DNA of 64,000 bases, from the NCBI RefSeq assembly GCF_027595985.1, contig NC_073303.1, forward strand, positions 24,892,181 through 24,956,180. The letters run 5' to 3'. This DNA comes from Sorex araneus. Lineage: Eukaryota > Chordata > Mammalia > Eulipotyphla > Soricidae. A program made the translations under genes and the position numbers. Position 1 is the stretch's first letter. Each line of letters opens with the position of its first letter. Positions 24,766 through 36,512 of this stretch are shown piece after piece. Under the pieces are notes generated by a model that did not search any database, was not told the origin of the DNA, and worked only from the letters and a program-made list of their open reading frames with translations.

Positions 24766-24958
24766 GGATCCTGCTGGAAGAGGAAGTTGCCTCATCAGTT
24801 CCGGAGAAGAGACAATTAGAGAAGTTTGATCAGAGGAATCAAAGGCCTCCCAAGGTGCAAGGATAGTTCTGTGACAACCTGGGACAGTAGGTGCCCTGGT
24901 GGAATGACTCGGTGTAGGGTAGGTTGATGCCCAATGCCTACACAACTCTCTGCTCATG

Positions 24959-24960
<2 letters not shown>

Positions 24961-24999
<39 letters not shown>
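24961..24999. repeat. (TG)n microsatellite
   Basis: About 19 perfect TG units; can pair with the (CA)n at 24729. Confidence 0.9.
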
Positions 25000-25000
<1 letters not shown>

Positions 25001-25027
25001 TAAAATACACAAACATAAAACAACCTT

Positions 25028-25196
25028 TTGTTTATGTTTGGGGGCCACATCTGGTGGTACTCAGGGTTTACTCCTGACTGCACTCAGAAATTACTCCAGA
25101 CAGGTTCAATGAACCCCATGGGGTTCCAGGGATTGAACTGGGGTCAGCTCCATACAAGGCAAGTGCCCTACCCAGTGTACGATAGCTCCAGCCCCT
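25028..25196 (-). mobile_element. SOR-type SINE (type 1), older
   Basis: Antisense with a full block order and many substitutions, lying beside the (TG)n tract at 24961-24999. Confidence 0.78.
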
Positions 25197-25867
25197 AAAA
25201 ACTTACCCTTTGAACCACTTCAAAGCCTGCAGACCATTGACTTTCGGGGTAACTGCACTGAGTATGACCATCTCCACACTCGTCTCTAGAAAGTTTTCCT
25301 CTTCCCCCAACTGAGACAGTGACTCCCCATTCCCTTTCACCTGCGTTTATGCTTCTTTTTCTCTGTGTGTGTCTCTTCCCAAGTCTGAGGTGAGGGTCAG
25401 GTCATGTGCATGAAGGACATCCACAGGACTAGGAGGAGAGGGTCTCAGGAAAGACATTTCACTCAATAACAAACAAATCAGGACTGCGATCAGACATTCA
25501 TCGGTAGCCTGGGTCGGCCCTTGGGTTAACAAAGTGTGCGCATCGGTGCTGACACCACCCAGCTCACAGCTGGATCCCAAGCCTGTTTGTCGAACAAATC
25601 AATGAAGCATCTTGTTTGGAATCCTGGCCCTTTTCCTAGCCCTTCCTAGGTAGCCAACACCCCATGCCCAGGGAGCTCAAACATTGGAGCCAGCACTCCG
25701 CTGTCCATTTTCTTCTTTCCTTTCTGATCATCTCCCCTGTGGCCCTCCAGCCACTCTCTGGGTGATCAGCCCCTTTCTTAGCGGGTAACAAGTCTCCTAC
25801 CAAAGATCACACCGTGGGCAAAGGGGTCCAAGTCTGGGTGACTCCCAAATGCAGCACTTTTTCACTT

Positions 25868-26410
25868 TTTAAAACAATGTTAATTTTATTTTTTAACTGA
25901 TTGAGAGTCTGTGATTTCTTACACTATTAATATTGATTTCTCACGCATATAATTCCAACACCACACCTATTCACCAGTGTGCTCACCAGATCATTCCATA
26001 TCTATTCCTATCCTTCTGAATGACTTCACTCAGCACAATCTGCTCTAATCCCCCATGTTCCTGCAAATTGCTTGATTTTATTCTTTCTTTAGAGCTGCAT
26101 AGTTTTCCGTTGTGTCTGTATATCATAAGTTCTTGATCCATTCATCCACAGTTGGGTATTTGGGTTGTTTCCATGTCTTGGCTATTGTACTAAATGCTCT
26201 GATATTTTGTGTTTTGGGAGTAGATGCCCAGAAGTGGTATCACTGGGTTTTATGGTAGTTTTATTCCTATTTTTGGAATAGATCTCCATATTGCTTTCCT
26301 TAGAGACTGACCCAAGTAGCACTCCTTCCAACAGTACATGAGGGTTCCTTTTTCACCACAACCCCACCAACATTGGCTCTTTCCAGACTTTTAAATATGT
26401 GCGCTGTCAC
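25868..26410 (-). mobile_element. Short L1 3' fragment
   Basis: A second antisense L1 piece abuts the larger one. It contains the ORF2-end motif 'agctgcatagttttccgttgtgtc...ttgatccattcatccacagttgggtatttgggttgtttcc', which aligns with 27048-27135 of the neighbouring L1. It ends in a T-rich (poly-A complement) stretch near 25870. The two fragments share orientation but differ in sequence, so they are separate insertions, not one split element. Confidence 0.7.
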
Positions 26411-26504
26411 AGTGCACTTTTCTTTTTAACTTTTTTATTGACTCACTGTGAGATAGACCCTTGCAGAGCTGTCCATGATTGGATTTCAGTCATACGGTAT
26501 TCCA

Positions 26505-26670
26505 ACACCCATCCCTCCGCCAGTGTCTCCAGGTTCTTTCCCATCACCCCCACCCCCACCCCCACCCCTATCCTCTCTCTCTCTCTCTCTCTCTCTCTTC
26601 CTCCTTCCCTCCCTCCCTTCCTCTCTCTCTCTATCCCTCCCTCCCTCCCTCCCTCCTTCCTTCCCCCCCT
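26505..26670. repeat. Pyrimidine-rich simple repeats inside L1 3' UTR
   Basis: Successive (CCCCCA)n, (CT)n, and (CCCT/CTTC)n runs replace part of the L1 3' UTR. Confidence 0.85.
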
Positions 26671-27249
26671 CTCCTTTTGGGCATTGTGGTTTGCAATATT
26701 TATACTGAAAGGTTATCAAAACAATCCCTTACCTACTTTTAACCGTCAGATCTTGTCCAGTGTAATCATTCCCGGCTATTATTGGTCTCTTCTCTTACTT
26801 ACTCTCAGTCTCACACACAATTGTGGTTAGTTCCAACATTAACCAGTCCTCCTAACCCCTCTTTTTCCTAGTCATGGATCCATGGATACTAGTCTTCTAA
26901 TACATATAAATATACATATATATACATATATACCCCACAAATGAATGCAGTCATTCTATATCTGTCCCTCTCCTTCTGACTCATTTCACTAAGCATGATA
27001 CTCTCCATGTTCATCCATTTATAGCAAATTTTATGACTTCATTTTTCCTAACAGCTGCGTAGTATTCCATCGGTGTAGATGTGCCATAGTTTCTTTATCC
27101 ATTGTCTGTTCTTGGGCACTCAGGTTGTTTCCAGATTCTGGTATCACACTCAGGTTGATACCAGTGAATAGTACTGCAATGAACATAGGAGTGCAGATGG
27201 TGTTTCTGCTGTGTTTTTGGGCCCTCAGGGTATATTCCCAGAAGTGGTA

Positions 27250-27491
27250 TCACTGTATCACTGTCATCACTGTTATCCCCTTGCTCACTGAATTGCTTGA
27301 GTGGGCACCAGTAACATCTCCATGTGAGACTTGTTGTTACTATTTTTGGCATATCGAATATGCCACGGGTAGCTTGCCAGGCTCTGCTGTGCTGGGAAAT
27401 ACTCTCGGTAGCTTGTCGGGCTCTCCGAGAGGGGCGGAGGAGTTGAACCCGGGTCAGCCACGTGCAAGGCAAACCCCCTACATGCTGTGCT
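27250..27491 (-). mobile_element. Type-2 SINE nested in the L1
   Basis: It splits the L1 between '...cagaagtggtat' and '...gggtcaaatgggagctcc', which read on continuously when the SINE is removed. The insertion therefore post-dates the L1. Confidence 0.88.
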
Positions 27492-29386
27492 GTATTGCGG
27501 GTCAAATGGGAGCTCCATTTCTGGTTTTTTCAGAGACATCCATATTGTTTTCCAAAAAGGCTGGACCAGTCAGCATTCCCACCAACAATCAAGGAGAATC
27601 CCTTTCTCCCCACAATATGCCAACACTGGTTGCTTTTATTCTTTTGGATATGTGCCAGTCTCTGTGGGGTGAGATAGTTTCTCATTGTCATTTTGATCTG
27701 CATCTCCCTGATGATTAGTGATTAAGAGCATTTTTTTTCATGAGCCTTTTGCATTTGAACTTCTTCTTTGAGAAAGTTTGAGTTCATTTCATCGCCCCAT
27801 TTTCTTATGGGATTGGATTTTTTTTCTTGTAGAGTTTAACCAGTGCCTTCTATATCCTTGATATTAACCCCTTATCAGAAGAGTTTTGGGTGAATAACCT
27901 TTTCCATTCTGTAGACTGTCTCTGTATACTGGTCACTGTTTCTTTTGAGGTACAGAAGCTTCTTAGTTTAAGATAGTTCCTTTTGTTTATCTTTGTATCC
28001 ACTTGCTTGGTCACTGGCATTTCATCTTTGAAGATACCTTTAGCTTCAATGTCGTGGAGGATTTTGCCAAACTTTTCTTCAGTGTACCTTATGGATTCTG
28101 ATCTGATGTTGAGGTCTTTAATCCATTTTGATCTGACTTTTGTGCATGGTGCTAAGTAGACTTCTGAGTTGTTTTTTTGTTTGTTTGTTTTTTGTTTTTT
28201 TGTATGTTTCTATTCAGTTTTGCCAGCACCACTAGTTAAAGAGACTTTCTTTGCTCCACTTTATGTTTCTTGCTCCTTTGTCAAAGATTAAGTAATATAT
28301 ATTTGAGGGTGTGTGTACGGATATACAACCCTACTCCATTGTTCTGCAGATCCATCTTTATCTTAATACCATGTTAACTATTACAGCTTTGTAGTACACT
28401 TTGCAGTTGGGGAAGGTGATGCCTTCCATCTTTTTCCCCCCAAGAATTGCTTTAGTTATTCATGGGGGCTTGTTGTTCCATATGAATTTCAGGAGTGTTT
28501 AATCAATCTCTTTGAAAAATATCATGGGTATCCTTACAGGAATCACACTAGATCTGTATAATGCTTTGGGGAGTATTGCCATTTTGACTATGTTAATTCT
28601 CCCAATTCATGACCAGGGGATGTGTTTCCTTTTCCTTGTGTCCTCTTTTATTCCTTGAAGTAGTGTTTTGTATTTTTCTTTGTACAGGTCCTTTACCTCC
28701 TTAGTTAAGCTGATTCTGAGGTATTTGATTTTCTGAGGCATGATTGTGAACAGGATTATTATTTTTATATCTCTTTCTTCTCTCTCATTATTTGCATGTA
28801 GAAAAGTCATGGACTTTTGGGTATTCATTTTATAGCCTGCAACTTTACTATACAAGTTTATTGTTTCTAGGAGCTTCTTGGTAGAGGCTTTAGGGTTCTC
28901 TAAGTATAGTATCATGTCATCTGCAGCTTGATTTCTTCCTTTCCAACCGGGATGCCTTTAATATCTTTTTCTTTCTTAATTGCTATGGCAAGTACTTCCA
29001 GTACTATATTGAATAGAAATGGTGAGAGTGGGCATTCTTGTTTTGTCCCTGATCTTAAAGGGAAGACTTTAAGTTTTTCTCCATTGAGACTAATACTTGT
29101 CATGGGCTTGTGGTAGATGGCTTTAACTATAATGAGGAAAGTTCCTTCAATTCCCATTTTGCTGAGAGTTTTCATCATAAACGGATGCTAGATCTTGTCA
29201 AATGCATTTCCTGCATCTGTTGATAATATAATATGGTTTTTATCTTTTCTTTTATTGATGTGATAGATTATGTTAATTGACTTGTGAATGTTAAACCATG
29301 TTGCATTCCCAGAATTGTGTAAACACAAAAAAGATCCTTGGGGTGGCTACAGCTGCTGCTGGACAAGTGTGTCTGTTTGGTGGCCC

Positions 29387-29608
29387 CATGCTAGCAAGGG
29401 TATGTTAAATTTCTCTAGGAGGAACAAAGGGGACAATTCACTGATAAAGCCTAAGGCATTTAGGGTTAATATCCAACACAAAGGGACGGTTGAAGATAGA
29501 CTATGATTAAATTAAGGACGTTAGCAAGGGCGTGGTAAGCTTCCCTGGGAGGAGGAAAGGGCCAATTCACTGATAAAGCCTAAAGCACTTTGGGTTGATG
29601 TCCAACAT
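29387..29608. repeat. Direct repeat copy A (unclassified, possibly ERV-derived)
   Basis: About 220 bases, near-identical to 32319-32541. Each copy is itself two tandem subunits of about 110-125 bases sharing 'ttagcaaggg' and 'caattcactgataaagcctaa'. In copy A it is followed by 'catctccccttttctgtttataaaacgc', reminiscent of class II endogenous-retrovirus internal sequence; this is a weak recollection, not an alignment. Confidence 0.55.
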
Positions 29609-30374
29609 CTCCCCTTTTCTGTTTATAAAACGCAAAAAAAATGGAAAGAATGAGGAACAATTCCATAACAAAAGTCTCATTTTTGTTCTAAAACTTCAAT
29701 CCACCCCTGGACCCAGAGCAGTGCTTGTTGTAAACTACCCAATAGTCCTGCACTGTCCAGAGGTGGTAAGAGTCATTTAGTCACATTTTGATGAAATCAT
29801 GAGTCTGGATAGAGGTTTGAAGAGTTGTTCCTTCAAGAACAGCAGTTGTGGTCACAGAAAGAGTCCCAGGAAAGCAACAATCAGGAGTTAGATGAATTGC
29901 AGGTAGTACTGGGGCAGGCAGGGAGCACTGGAGCGGGTGCATCACAACTTCTGTCAAGAATCCTTCAGCAGGGGAACGCTGCATTCTCTGGTCAGATTCG
30001 CTGGCAGTTATAAATGTAACCTAGCTTATATATGAGAGAAAAACAGGTCTTTTAAGTTATCAGAGGCTTTGAGCATCAAGTGTGAACCCATGCATGGGGT
30101 GGAGAGAGAGACAAGAAGAAACTCCAGTACAAACAGGTATCCTAGAGACAGATTAGAAGGTGTTCCTATTAAAAGTCATTCTTTCCTTCTTCGGGAACTG
30201 AGGCACCTATGAATTCCAAGGAAAGGGTAAAAGGAAGAAATTGTTAGTCCAAAATACAGGGTCCTGGCATCAATCAATCCACATCCTGTAAAAGAAGGGT
30301 ATAAGGAATGCTCTTAATGTGACCTCATGATGTGTTGAAGTGTGCTAGAGGCTTCTATCTGCGGTCCTGTGTCG

Positions 30375-30670
30375 CTGACTTTTTTTTTTTTATTTTATTG
30401 AATCATCATGTGGAAAATTACAATGCTTTCAGGCTTAAGTCTCAGTTATAGAATGCTGAAGCAACGATCCCTTCACCAGTACCCATATTCCACCACCAAA
30501 AAAAACAAAACAAAAAACAAACCAGTATACCTCCCATCCCGCGCCCCCCCCCCCGCCCCCATAATTGATAAATTTCACTTTACTTTCTCTTTACTTTGGT
30601 TACATTCAATATTTTAACAAAAGCCTCGCTATTATTGTTAGGAGTTCCCCACCTAGAGTCAGACCTGTTG
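30375..30670 (-). mobile_element. Repeat with L1-like 3' end
   Basis: It has the same order as 3945-4290: A-tail complement, terminal block 'aatgctgaagcaacgatcccttcaccagtacccatattccaccacc', then 'tttcactttactttctctttactttggttacattcaatattttaac' and 'ggagttccccacctagagtcagacctgttg'. This confirms a dispersed family with one shared body. Confidence 0.55.
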
Positions 30671-30748
30671 TGAAGAGATTTGAGGTCCCGTGCGGTTTTG
30701 GATTTCTGTATTTTAGCAACTAAGTCCAGGGACATCGCAAGGACAAGG

Positions 30749-30853
<105 letters not shown>

Positions 30854-31189
30854 CCTTTTCCCTCCTGGGCAGGCATGCGGCCCCGGCTTAGTTCTCAGTC
30901 TGGAGACATTCTGCAAGGAGCTGCCGGTACCAAAAGTAGTTTAGCTGGCCTCTGGAGTCATGCTCGTGCAGCTGCGGAGAGGCCGTGACATCTGGTTGGG
31001 GCTGAAGTTTGGAGGGTTGTGGAGTCTCAGGCAGTCTGGGGATTGAACCAGGAGGATGAGGCTGTAGCAGGACCTGGAGTTTGTTAGTAGGTCTGTCATC
31101 TGTTAAAATATAAGCATAGATTGGAGGCTGGTCTCTCATTCTGGGTAACTCAGGGAAGGGACCACCAAGTAAAATGTGGTTGGAGGTCA

Positions 31190-31510
31190 TGTGGGGGAAG
31201 GGTGATGTGGGCCGAATACAGACTAGAGACTGAACACAATGGCCACTCAACACCTTTATTGCAATCCACAACACCTAATCAGAGAGAGAGAACAAAAGGG
31301 AATTCCCTGCCATAGTGGCAGGGTGGGGTGGGGGGACACGGGACTGGGGAGGGGGGGAGGGATGTTGGGTTTACTGGTGGTGGAGAATGGGCACTGGTGA
31401 AGGGATGGGTTATCGAACTTTGTATGGGGGAAACATGAGCACAGAGATGTATGGATCTGTAACTGTACCCTCACGATGACTCTCTAATTAAAAATAAACT
31501 AATAAAAAAA
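31190..31510 (+). mobile_element. Repeat with L1-like 3' end, sense
   Basis: It contains 'gactgaacacaatggccactcaacacctttattgcaatccacaacacctaatcagagagag', then the terminal block (tgccatagtggcaggg...ggtggagaatgggcactggtgaagggatgggt) and an A-rich end near 31500. The body matches neither the L1 3' UTR nor the copy at 4177 closely. Confidence 0.5.
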
Positions 31511-32318
31511 TAATAAGAAAATGAAGGTGGACAGGAAAAAATATATATATATAAGCATAGACTTTTCCACCTACAAGGAGATTTCCTACTATTTTTGGGG
31601 GGGGGGGTCAATTTTAATGTAAATATAAGAATCAATTGTTTCCCAAGCCCTTTCTCATTTACAAAGTTGCAAGTAAGAGACAAAGATCCCAACACTTATT
31701 TCCCTGGGCTGAGAGCAAGCAAGGCTTTTAACGCTTGGTTGTCTGGGCTCTGAGGGCAAGCAAGGCTTTTACCGTAAATCCCAGACTAAGTCCTCAGGCC
31801 AGTTCAGCTAGTCCTTCCCCAGGGGGGTCCTGTCTCTTAAATTGTAACAGTTTGCATCAAAACCATGCATTTATGCTTTCTAGAATGTCCCATTTCGCTG
31901 CCGGGTAGTTTTACCACTCACACCAGGTCCATTCCAGTCCCATGGCGGGACCTCCTCCCCTTTGGGGTGTTAGGAACTACAGAAACTGAAGCCTGAGTCA
32001 AGTAGTTATGATCAAGTAATTATACCCAGGAGCAGATATATTTCAGAGTCAATCAACTCCCAAATATTAGGAGCATAGCATTAATGATCTTTCTGTGTTT
32101 AACCAAAGAACATTGCTCTATGGTAACGTATAAAAAGGCTATAGGGAAAACAGAAAAGCAAGTACAAATATACAACACTTCAAATACAAAGCAGTATCAA
32201 TACAAGTTCAGAATTACCAGAAAGTTTTGTTTCACAAGCAATCGATATTGACATAACTGTGACAATGAGAGGTAAAATACAAGGGAAACATTACAGATAA
32301 ACTTTAACCAAGCCAGGG

Positions 32319-32541
32319 ATGCTAGCAAGGGTATGTTAAATTTCTCTAGGAGGAAGAAAGGGGACAATTCACTGATAAAGCCTAAAGCACTTAGGGTTAA
32401 TATCCAACACAAAGGGAAGGTTGAAGATAGATTTAGACTAAATTAAGGATGTTAGCAAGGGCGTGGTAAGCTTCTCAGGGAGGAGGAAAGGGGCAATTCA
32501 CTGATAAAGCCTAAAGCACTTAGGGTTAATATCCAACGCAA
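32319..32541. repeat. Direct repeat copy B (unclassified, possibly ERV-derived)
   Basis: Matches 29387-29608 with few differences in the same orientation, 2.93 kb away. Between the copies lie two L1-ended repeats, a (GA)n run, and stretches at 29610-30370 and 31690-32310 that hold no ORF of interest and may be remains of the same older element. Confidence 0.55.
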
Positions 32542-32579
32542 GATGAATCCCCAGTTGGTAACTGTATGATCTTTTTGAT

Positions 32580-33390
32580 GAGTTCTTTTGAATTTTTTTT
32601 TATCTGTCTTACAATTAAGTGAATGAACAAAATCATTACACTTTGGGTATTATCATTTGCAATGTCTCTCATGTCAAGGAGCCAGAAAAGGATTTCTGGC
32701 ATTTTTGTAAATTAAAAACTCAGTATTTGTTACATAAACCCCATTTTTTTTCTAATTACACAGATGCATATACTATGTCTAAAACAAAACAGGGTTCAGG
32801 GAGATAGTCCAGGGGTTCAGACCCTTGCCTTGAAAGTTTGACCTCCAGCACCACATCTGGTCCCCTGAATCCCGCTGAGGGTGACTCTTGAGCACCACTG
32901 GCTGTGCCTCCCAAACCAAAAAACTCAAAAATCTATATAAAAAAAAAAAGCGGAACAACAGCAATAACAACAACAACTAAAAGCCCCAAACACTTGGGGA
33001 AATGGAAGTGTGAATTTTAAAGACTTCTTCAAGTGCCCTATCAAGATCCCCGGTGACCAGCCTTCGGAAAACACCCTCCGCCAGCCTCCCAGTGTTATTT
33101 CCAGCTCCGGGAATCTGTGATGCCTTTACAGGCTGTTCTGGAAACTTCCCTCTGCAAGTTCTTCAGAGAGCACCGAGCCAAGGTGCAGTGGGGATCAACC
33201 CCATCTCCTCCCCCACCTGTTTCCCTGAAGGGCTTGTTTTCTGTCCCAGCCTGGCCTCCGTCCAGCTGGGTGGTTTCTTGTTTGGGTGCAATAAGGAAGT
33301 TGTTGAGTGAAACTGTTTGTGGCTGAGCTCAGCCTGGGAAGGGCCTCTGGGCCGGGGACTGGATTGGCTGCGGGTGAGCTCAGCTCCTGG
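32580..33390. other. Unique sequence upstream of the BNIP5 promoter
   Basis: Apart from the old SINE at 32792-32949 it holds no repeat or ORF of note. 33040-33390 is moderately GC-rich and would be the proximal promoter region of BNIP5 if exon 1 is correct. Confidence 0.4.
32792..32949 (+). mobile_element. Old SOR-related SINE
   Basis: Sense, 'gacccttgccttgaaagtttgacctccagcaccacatctggtcccctgaa' with A-tail; no duplication seen. Confidence 0.65.
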
Positions 33391-33394
33391 GAGA

Positions 33395-33611
33395 TAGTTA
33401 TATATGTCCCCGATGAGACACTCTAAGAACTGACAGCATAGCAGAGCCGCTCCCGCCGAGGAGAGCTGACCTGTCCCTTCTGATCACACACACCTTCCAC
33501 CGCCAGCCAGCGGTACCCACAGGCCACAGGAGCACCCGACAGGGAGCATCCCGACACAACCCCGCCGATGCCGATGGTGTCACGGGACCCGGGTGCCTCG
33601 CACCGTCAGAG
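33395..33611 (+). promoter_or_regulatory. BNIP5: Putative BNIP5 promoter and first exon (exon about 33430-33611)
   Basis: A TATA-like element (ttatatatg, 33398-33406) is preceded by an inverted CCAAT box (attgg, 33363-33367). About 30 bases downstream begins a repeat-free, moderately GC-rich stretch that ends in a strong splice donor, CAGAG|GTGAGC, with GT at 33612. This is the only convincing promoter-plus-donor arrangement between the upstream repeats and the first BNIP5 coding exon, so I assign it to BNIP5; the intron would be 9.8 kb. The exon holds ATGs at 33568 and 33574. Both are in frame with the main start once spliced, so they could add 14-16 residues. They align with nothing I remember in the human protein, and their Kozak context is weak. 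The start site is inferred from TATA spacing only. Confidence 0.42.
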
Positions 33612-33904
33612 GTGAGCTGGGTGATGTTCTCTCCACAGGGGACTGGAGGTCTCGGGCATGAGTGTGACCCGGACATCAGGGCTCGGACCCAGTCCCAGTG
33701 CTGTGTCTTGCTTGCTCCCTGGGCTTCAGCCTCTCTCTGGAGTTGGGCTCAGTGACGCAGCCACAAGCAGGAGTCATGCTAAGAGCGTGGGGCTGACTGG
33801 GCCTCTCTGAAGCCAAGTCTCAGCCCGGCACCCCTGAGCTAGGAACTCAGTCTTCTCATCTGCAGGATGGAGTTAGCGCGACTCTCTCCGGTTCATTCCC
33901 TCTA

Positions 33905-34060
33905 GGATGTTGCAGATAGAAATAGATTAGAATAGAATAATATATTTCTTCTATTATGTAAATATAATAGATCGAATATTTCGAATAGATTGAATAGATT
34001 TCAATAAGATCAAATAGATTTCGAATAGATCGAATATTTCAAATAGATCGAATCCACAAT
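33905..34060. repeat. AT-rich tandem repeat, about 10-bp unit
   Basis: Irregular repeats of 'tcgaatagat' and 'tagaatagaa', including three 'tagatcgaat' units; putative BNIP5 intron 1, about 300 bases after the candidate exon 1. Confidence 0.7.
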
Positions 34061-34849
34061 CCCATCACCTGTCAACAATGATACCGCGTCTAACTCTAGT
34101 ATGAAGTTAATATAATACATGGAAGATGGATTCAGCCGCTCCTCGACCTATAGGACTGCAGTTACTATGGCCCCTTCCTCCCACCTCATCCCAGGTTCCA
34201 TCGAGGTCTGCTGTTCTCCTTACCCAGGGCGGGTCAGGTCTGAAAACATCCTGGACAATACGGTTTTCTGAGACCATGTTGACATCATTTTTTCAGCATG
34301 TGGTTATAATTGCTCTATTTGATTATTAATCAGTGTTGTAGACTCCTGGCTGTGACCAAAGTAGAAAATCAGCTTTTTGTATCCATATATGGTGGGGGTG
34401 AGTGGGGTGTGATGTGCCTGGTGCTTTTGTGGCTTCAGGAGCCCATGGGAATTGAGGAATGTGCCCTGAGGGGAATTCCACCCTCAGGAGGTGACAGAGG
34501 ATTAAGGGTCCGTGACTTGGAGGTTCTTGGAAGTTAGTGCAGGATATAGACGGCTTATGGACAGCTTGTGAGTGTAATTTCGGTGGCATGTTGCTCTGAC
34601 AGGCATTTGGGGGGCGCATTCTAATGTCACCTTGTCTGTGGTTTGGAATAAAGGACAAGTGGAGTGGGGATGGGGTGCTCTGGGGGTACATTCGGAGCAC
34701 AGACTAAAGGGATGGAGGGAGGACGGTGGCCATCGATCTTGGCCTTCTCCAGCTTTCTGGACGACCTGCCCACGTGTTCCCCATTCTATCATCATGTGCT
34801 CCACTCTACATCACAGAGCCTCCTCTCTGGGATAGAGCTTCCTCTATGA

Positions 34850-35290
34850 TAGAGCCCCTCTCTGAGATAGAGCCCCTCTCTGTGATAGAGCCCCTCTCTG
34901 TGATAGAGCCCCTCTCTGAGATAGAGCCCCTCTCTGTGATAGAGCCCCTCTCTGTGATAGAGCCCCTCTCTGAGATAGAGCCCCTCTCTGAGATAGAGCC
35001 CCTCTCTGAGATAGAGCCCCTCTCTGTGATAGAGCCCCTCTCTGAGATAGAGCCCCTCTCTGGGATAGAGCCCCTCTCTGAGATAGAGCCCCTCTCTGAG
35101 ATAGAGCCCCTCTCTGAGATAGAGCCCCTCTCTGAGATAGAGCCCCTCTCTGGGATAGAGCCCCTCTCTCAGATAGAGCCCCTCTCTGTGATAGAGCCCC
35201 CCTCTCTGAGATAGAGCCCCTCTCTGTGATAGAGCCCCTCTCTCAGATAGAGCCCCTCTCTGAGATAGAGCCCCCCTCTATGATAGAGCC
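34850..35290. repeat. 18-bp minisatellite, about 25 copies
   Basis: The unit is gagatagagcccctctct, with variants gtgata, gggata and cagata at the unit start. It lies in BNIP5 putative intron 1. Because 18 is a multiple of 3, a stop-free reading frame (I-E-P-L-S-x repeats) runs through it without any sign of being a gene. Degenerate 'atcagagagcccc' units continue to about 35520. Confidence 0.92.
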
Positions 35291-36012
35291 CCCTCTCATA
35301 ATGCACCCCACTCTATCAGAGTACCCCTTTATCAGAGAGCCCCCAGCTATATCAGAGAGGCCCCTTCTCTACCATAGTGCCCCCCTATCACAGCAGCCCT
35401 CCTCTCTATCACAGAGCTTCCTCTCTATCACAGAGCCCCCTCCTCTCTATCACAATGCCCCCACCCTCTCTCATGGTGGCCCCCACCCTTTCTCATGGTG
35501 CCCCCCCACTCTGACATAGTGCACAACTTCCTTCTATGGGGAATATATTCTTTGGGGTTTAAAAGATCCTCACAAGATGAAAACCCCTCAGCCTTGCAAC
35601 ACCACAAGGCATTTGGTGGTGACAGTAAGGATCAGGAAGAGCTGTCCTGGGAGGGGCCCCTGGACCAAGGCTGTCCCAGTCCCTGGGGCATGGTGGACTG
35701 CCCACTGTCCCCCTGACCTTTTCCAGCTCCTAAGCAGTAGTCAGGAAACATCAGGAAGGGGGGCCAGGTAGGGGCCGGACCAGGAGCAGCGTGACCTGGA
35801 CCAAGTGGCATGGACAGTTCGGAACCAGGGCTGTCCTGGGACCAGCATGACAGACTGCTGCTTAATCCAAAAAGTACTTTCCTTAAAGCCAGTCAGCCAA
35901 GGTCAGCAAGTACCCGAGGCAAGGCGCATTCCTGTGAAGGATGCGGGTCTAGTTCTCTGCTAGACCAGCCGGGGACAACTGGCTGGGCTCCTGTCCCTTC
36001 TAGGATCCTGAG

Positions 36013-36014
<2 letters not shown>

Positions 36015-36050
<36 letters not shown>
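36015..36050. repeat. (CA)n microsatellite
   Basis: About 17 perfect units, putative intron 1 of BNIP5. Confidence 0.9.
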
Positions 36051-36052
<2 letters not shown>

Positions 36053-36409
36053 GGAGCGAGAGTGCCAGTGGGCTGGGTGAGGGTAAGAAGGTTCCAGTAT
36101 GAAGGTAAGTGATGACCACCGGATGGGCCACTCAGTTCTCGCTAATGGAGGCCTAGGGTGAGGGTGGTGGGGGCGAAAGGGCCACCTGCACTGTGAGACG
36201 CTCGTGGGAGTTCAGGTACAGCCCTGACCCTCCAGGCCAGCAGTCTGTGAGCCCACTGTGCTGACAGTGGGCTGGGACCCAGAGTCTATACCTGGGCATG
36301 TGTGGGCATGTAACTGGGCAAACAAGTTTCAGTGGTCATTGGTGTGGACATGGTCATCCCTGTTGGTTGGAAATGGCAGATGTGCTCACTTCTAAGTGCC
36401 TAAATCCAG

Positions 36410-36411
<2 letters not shown>

Positions 36412-36444
<33 letters not shown>

Positions 36445-36512
36445 TGTGTCTGTGTCTGTGTGTGTGTCTGTGTGTGTCTGTGTGTATGTCTGTGTGTGTG
36501 TCTGTGTGTGTC
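36412..36512. repeat. (TG)n with TGTC variants
   Basis: Pure TG for about 30 bases, then mixed 'tgtgtctgtg' units; putative intron 1 of BNIP5. Confidence 0.9.

Larger units (their letters stand above)
26420..29325 (-). mobile_element. 5'-truncated L1 (3' UTR plus part of ORF2), defective
   Basis: Read on the - strand, 29325-28600 encodes recognisable L1 ORF2 reverse-transcriptase blocks, in order: [46 protein letters not shown], then MILYLENP and KIKYLRISLTKEVKDL. Further C-terminal ORF2 sequence follows to about 26940, then a 3' UTR that ends near 26423 with the shared L1 terminus (gtgagtcaataaaa). A deletion beside the catalytic FADD motif shifts the frame, and stops are frequent, so it is dead. 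A type-2 SINE interrupts it at 27250-27491. The 5' end is lost; the element stops in the RT region near 29325. Confidence 0.85.
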
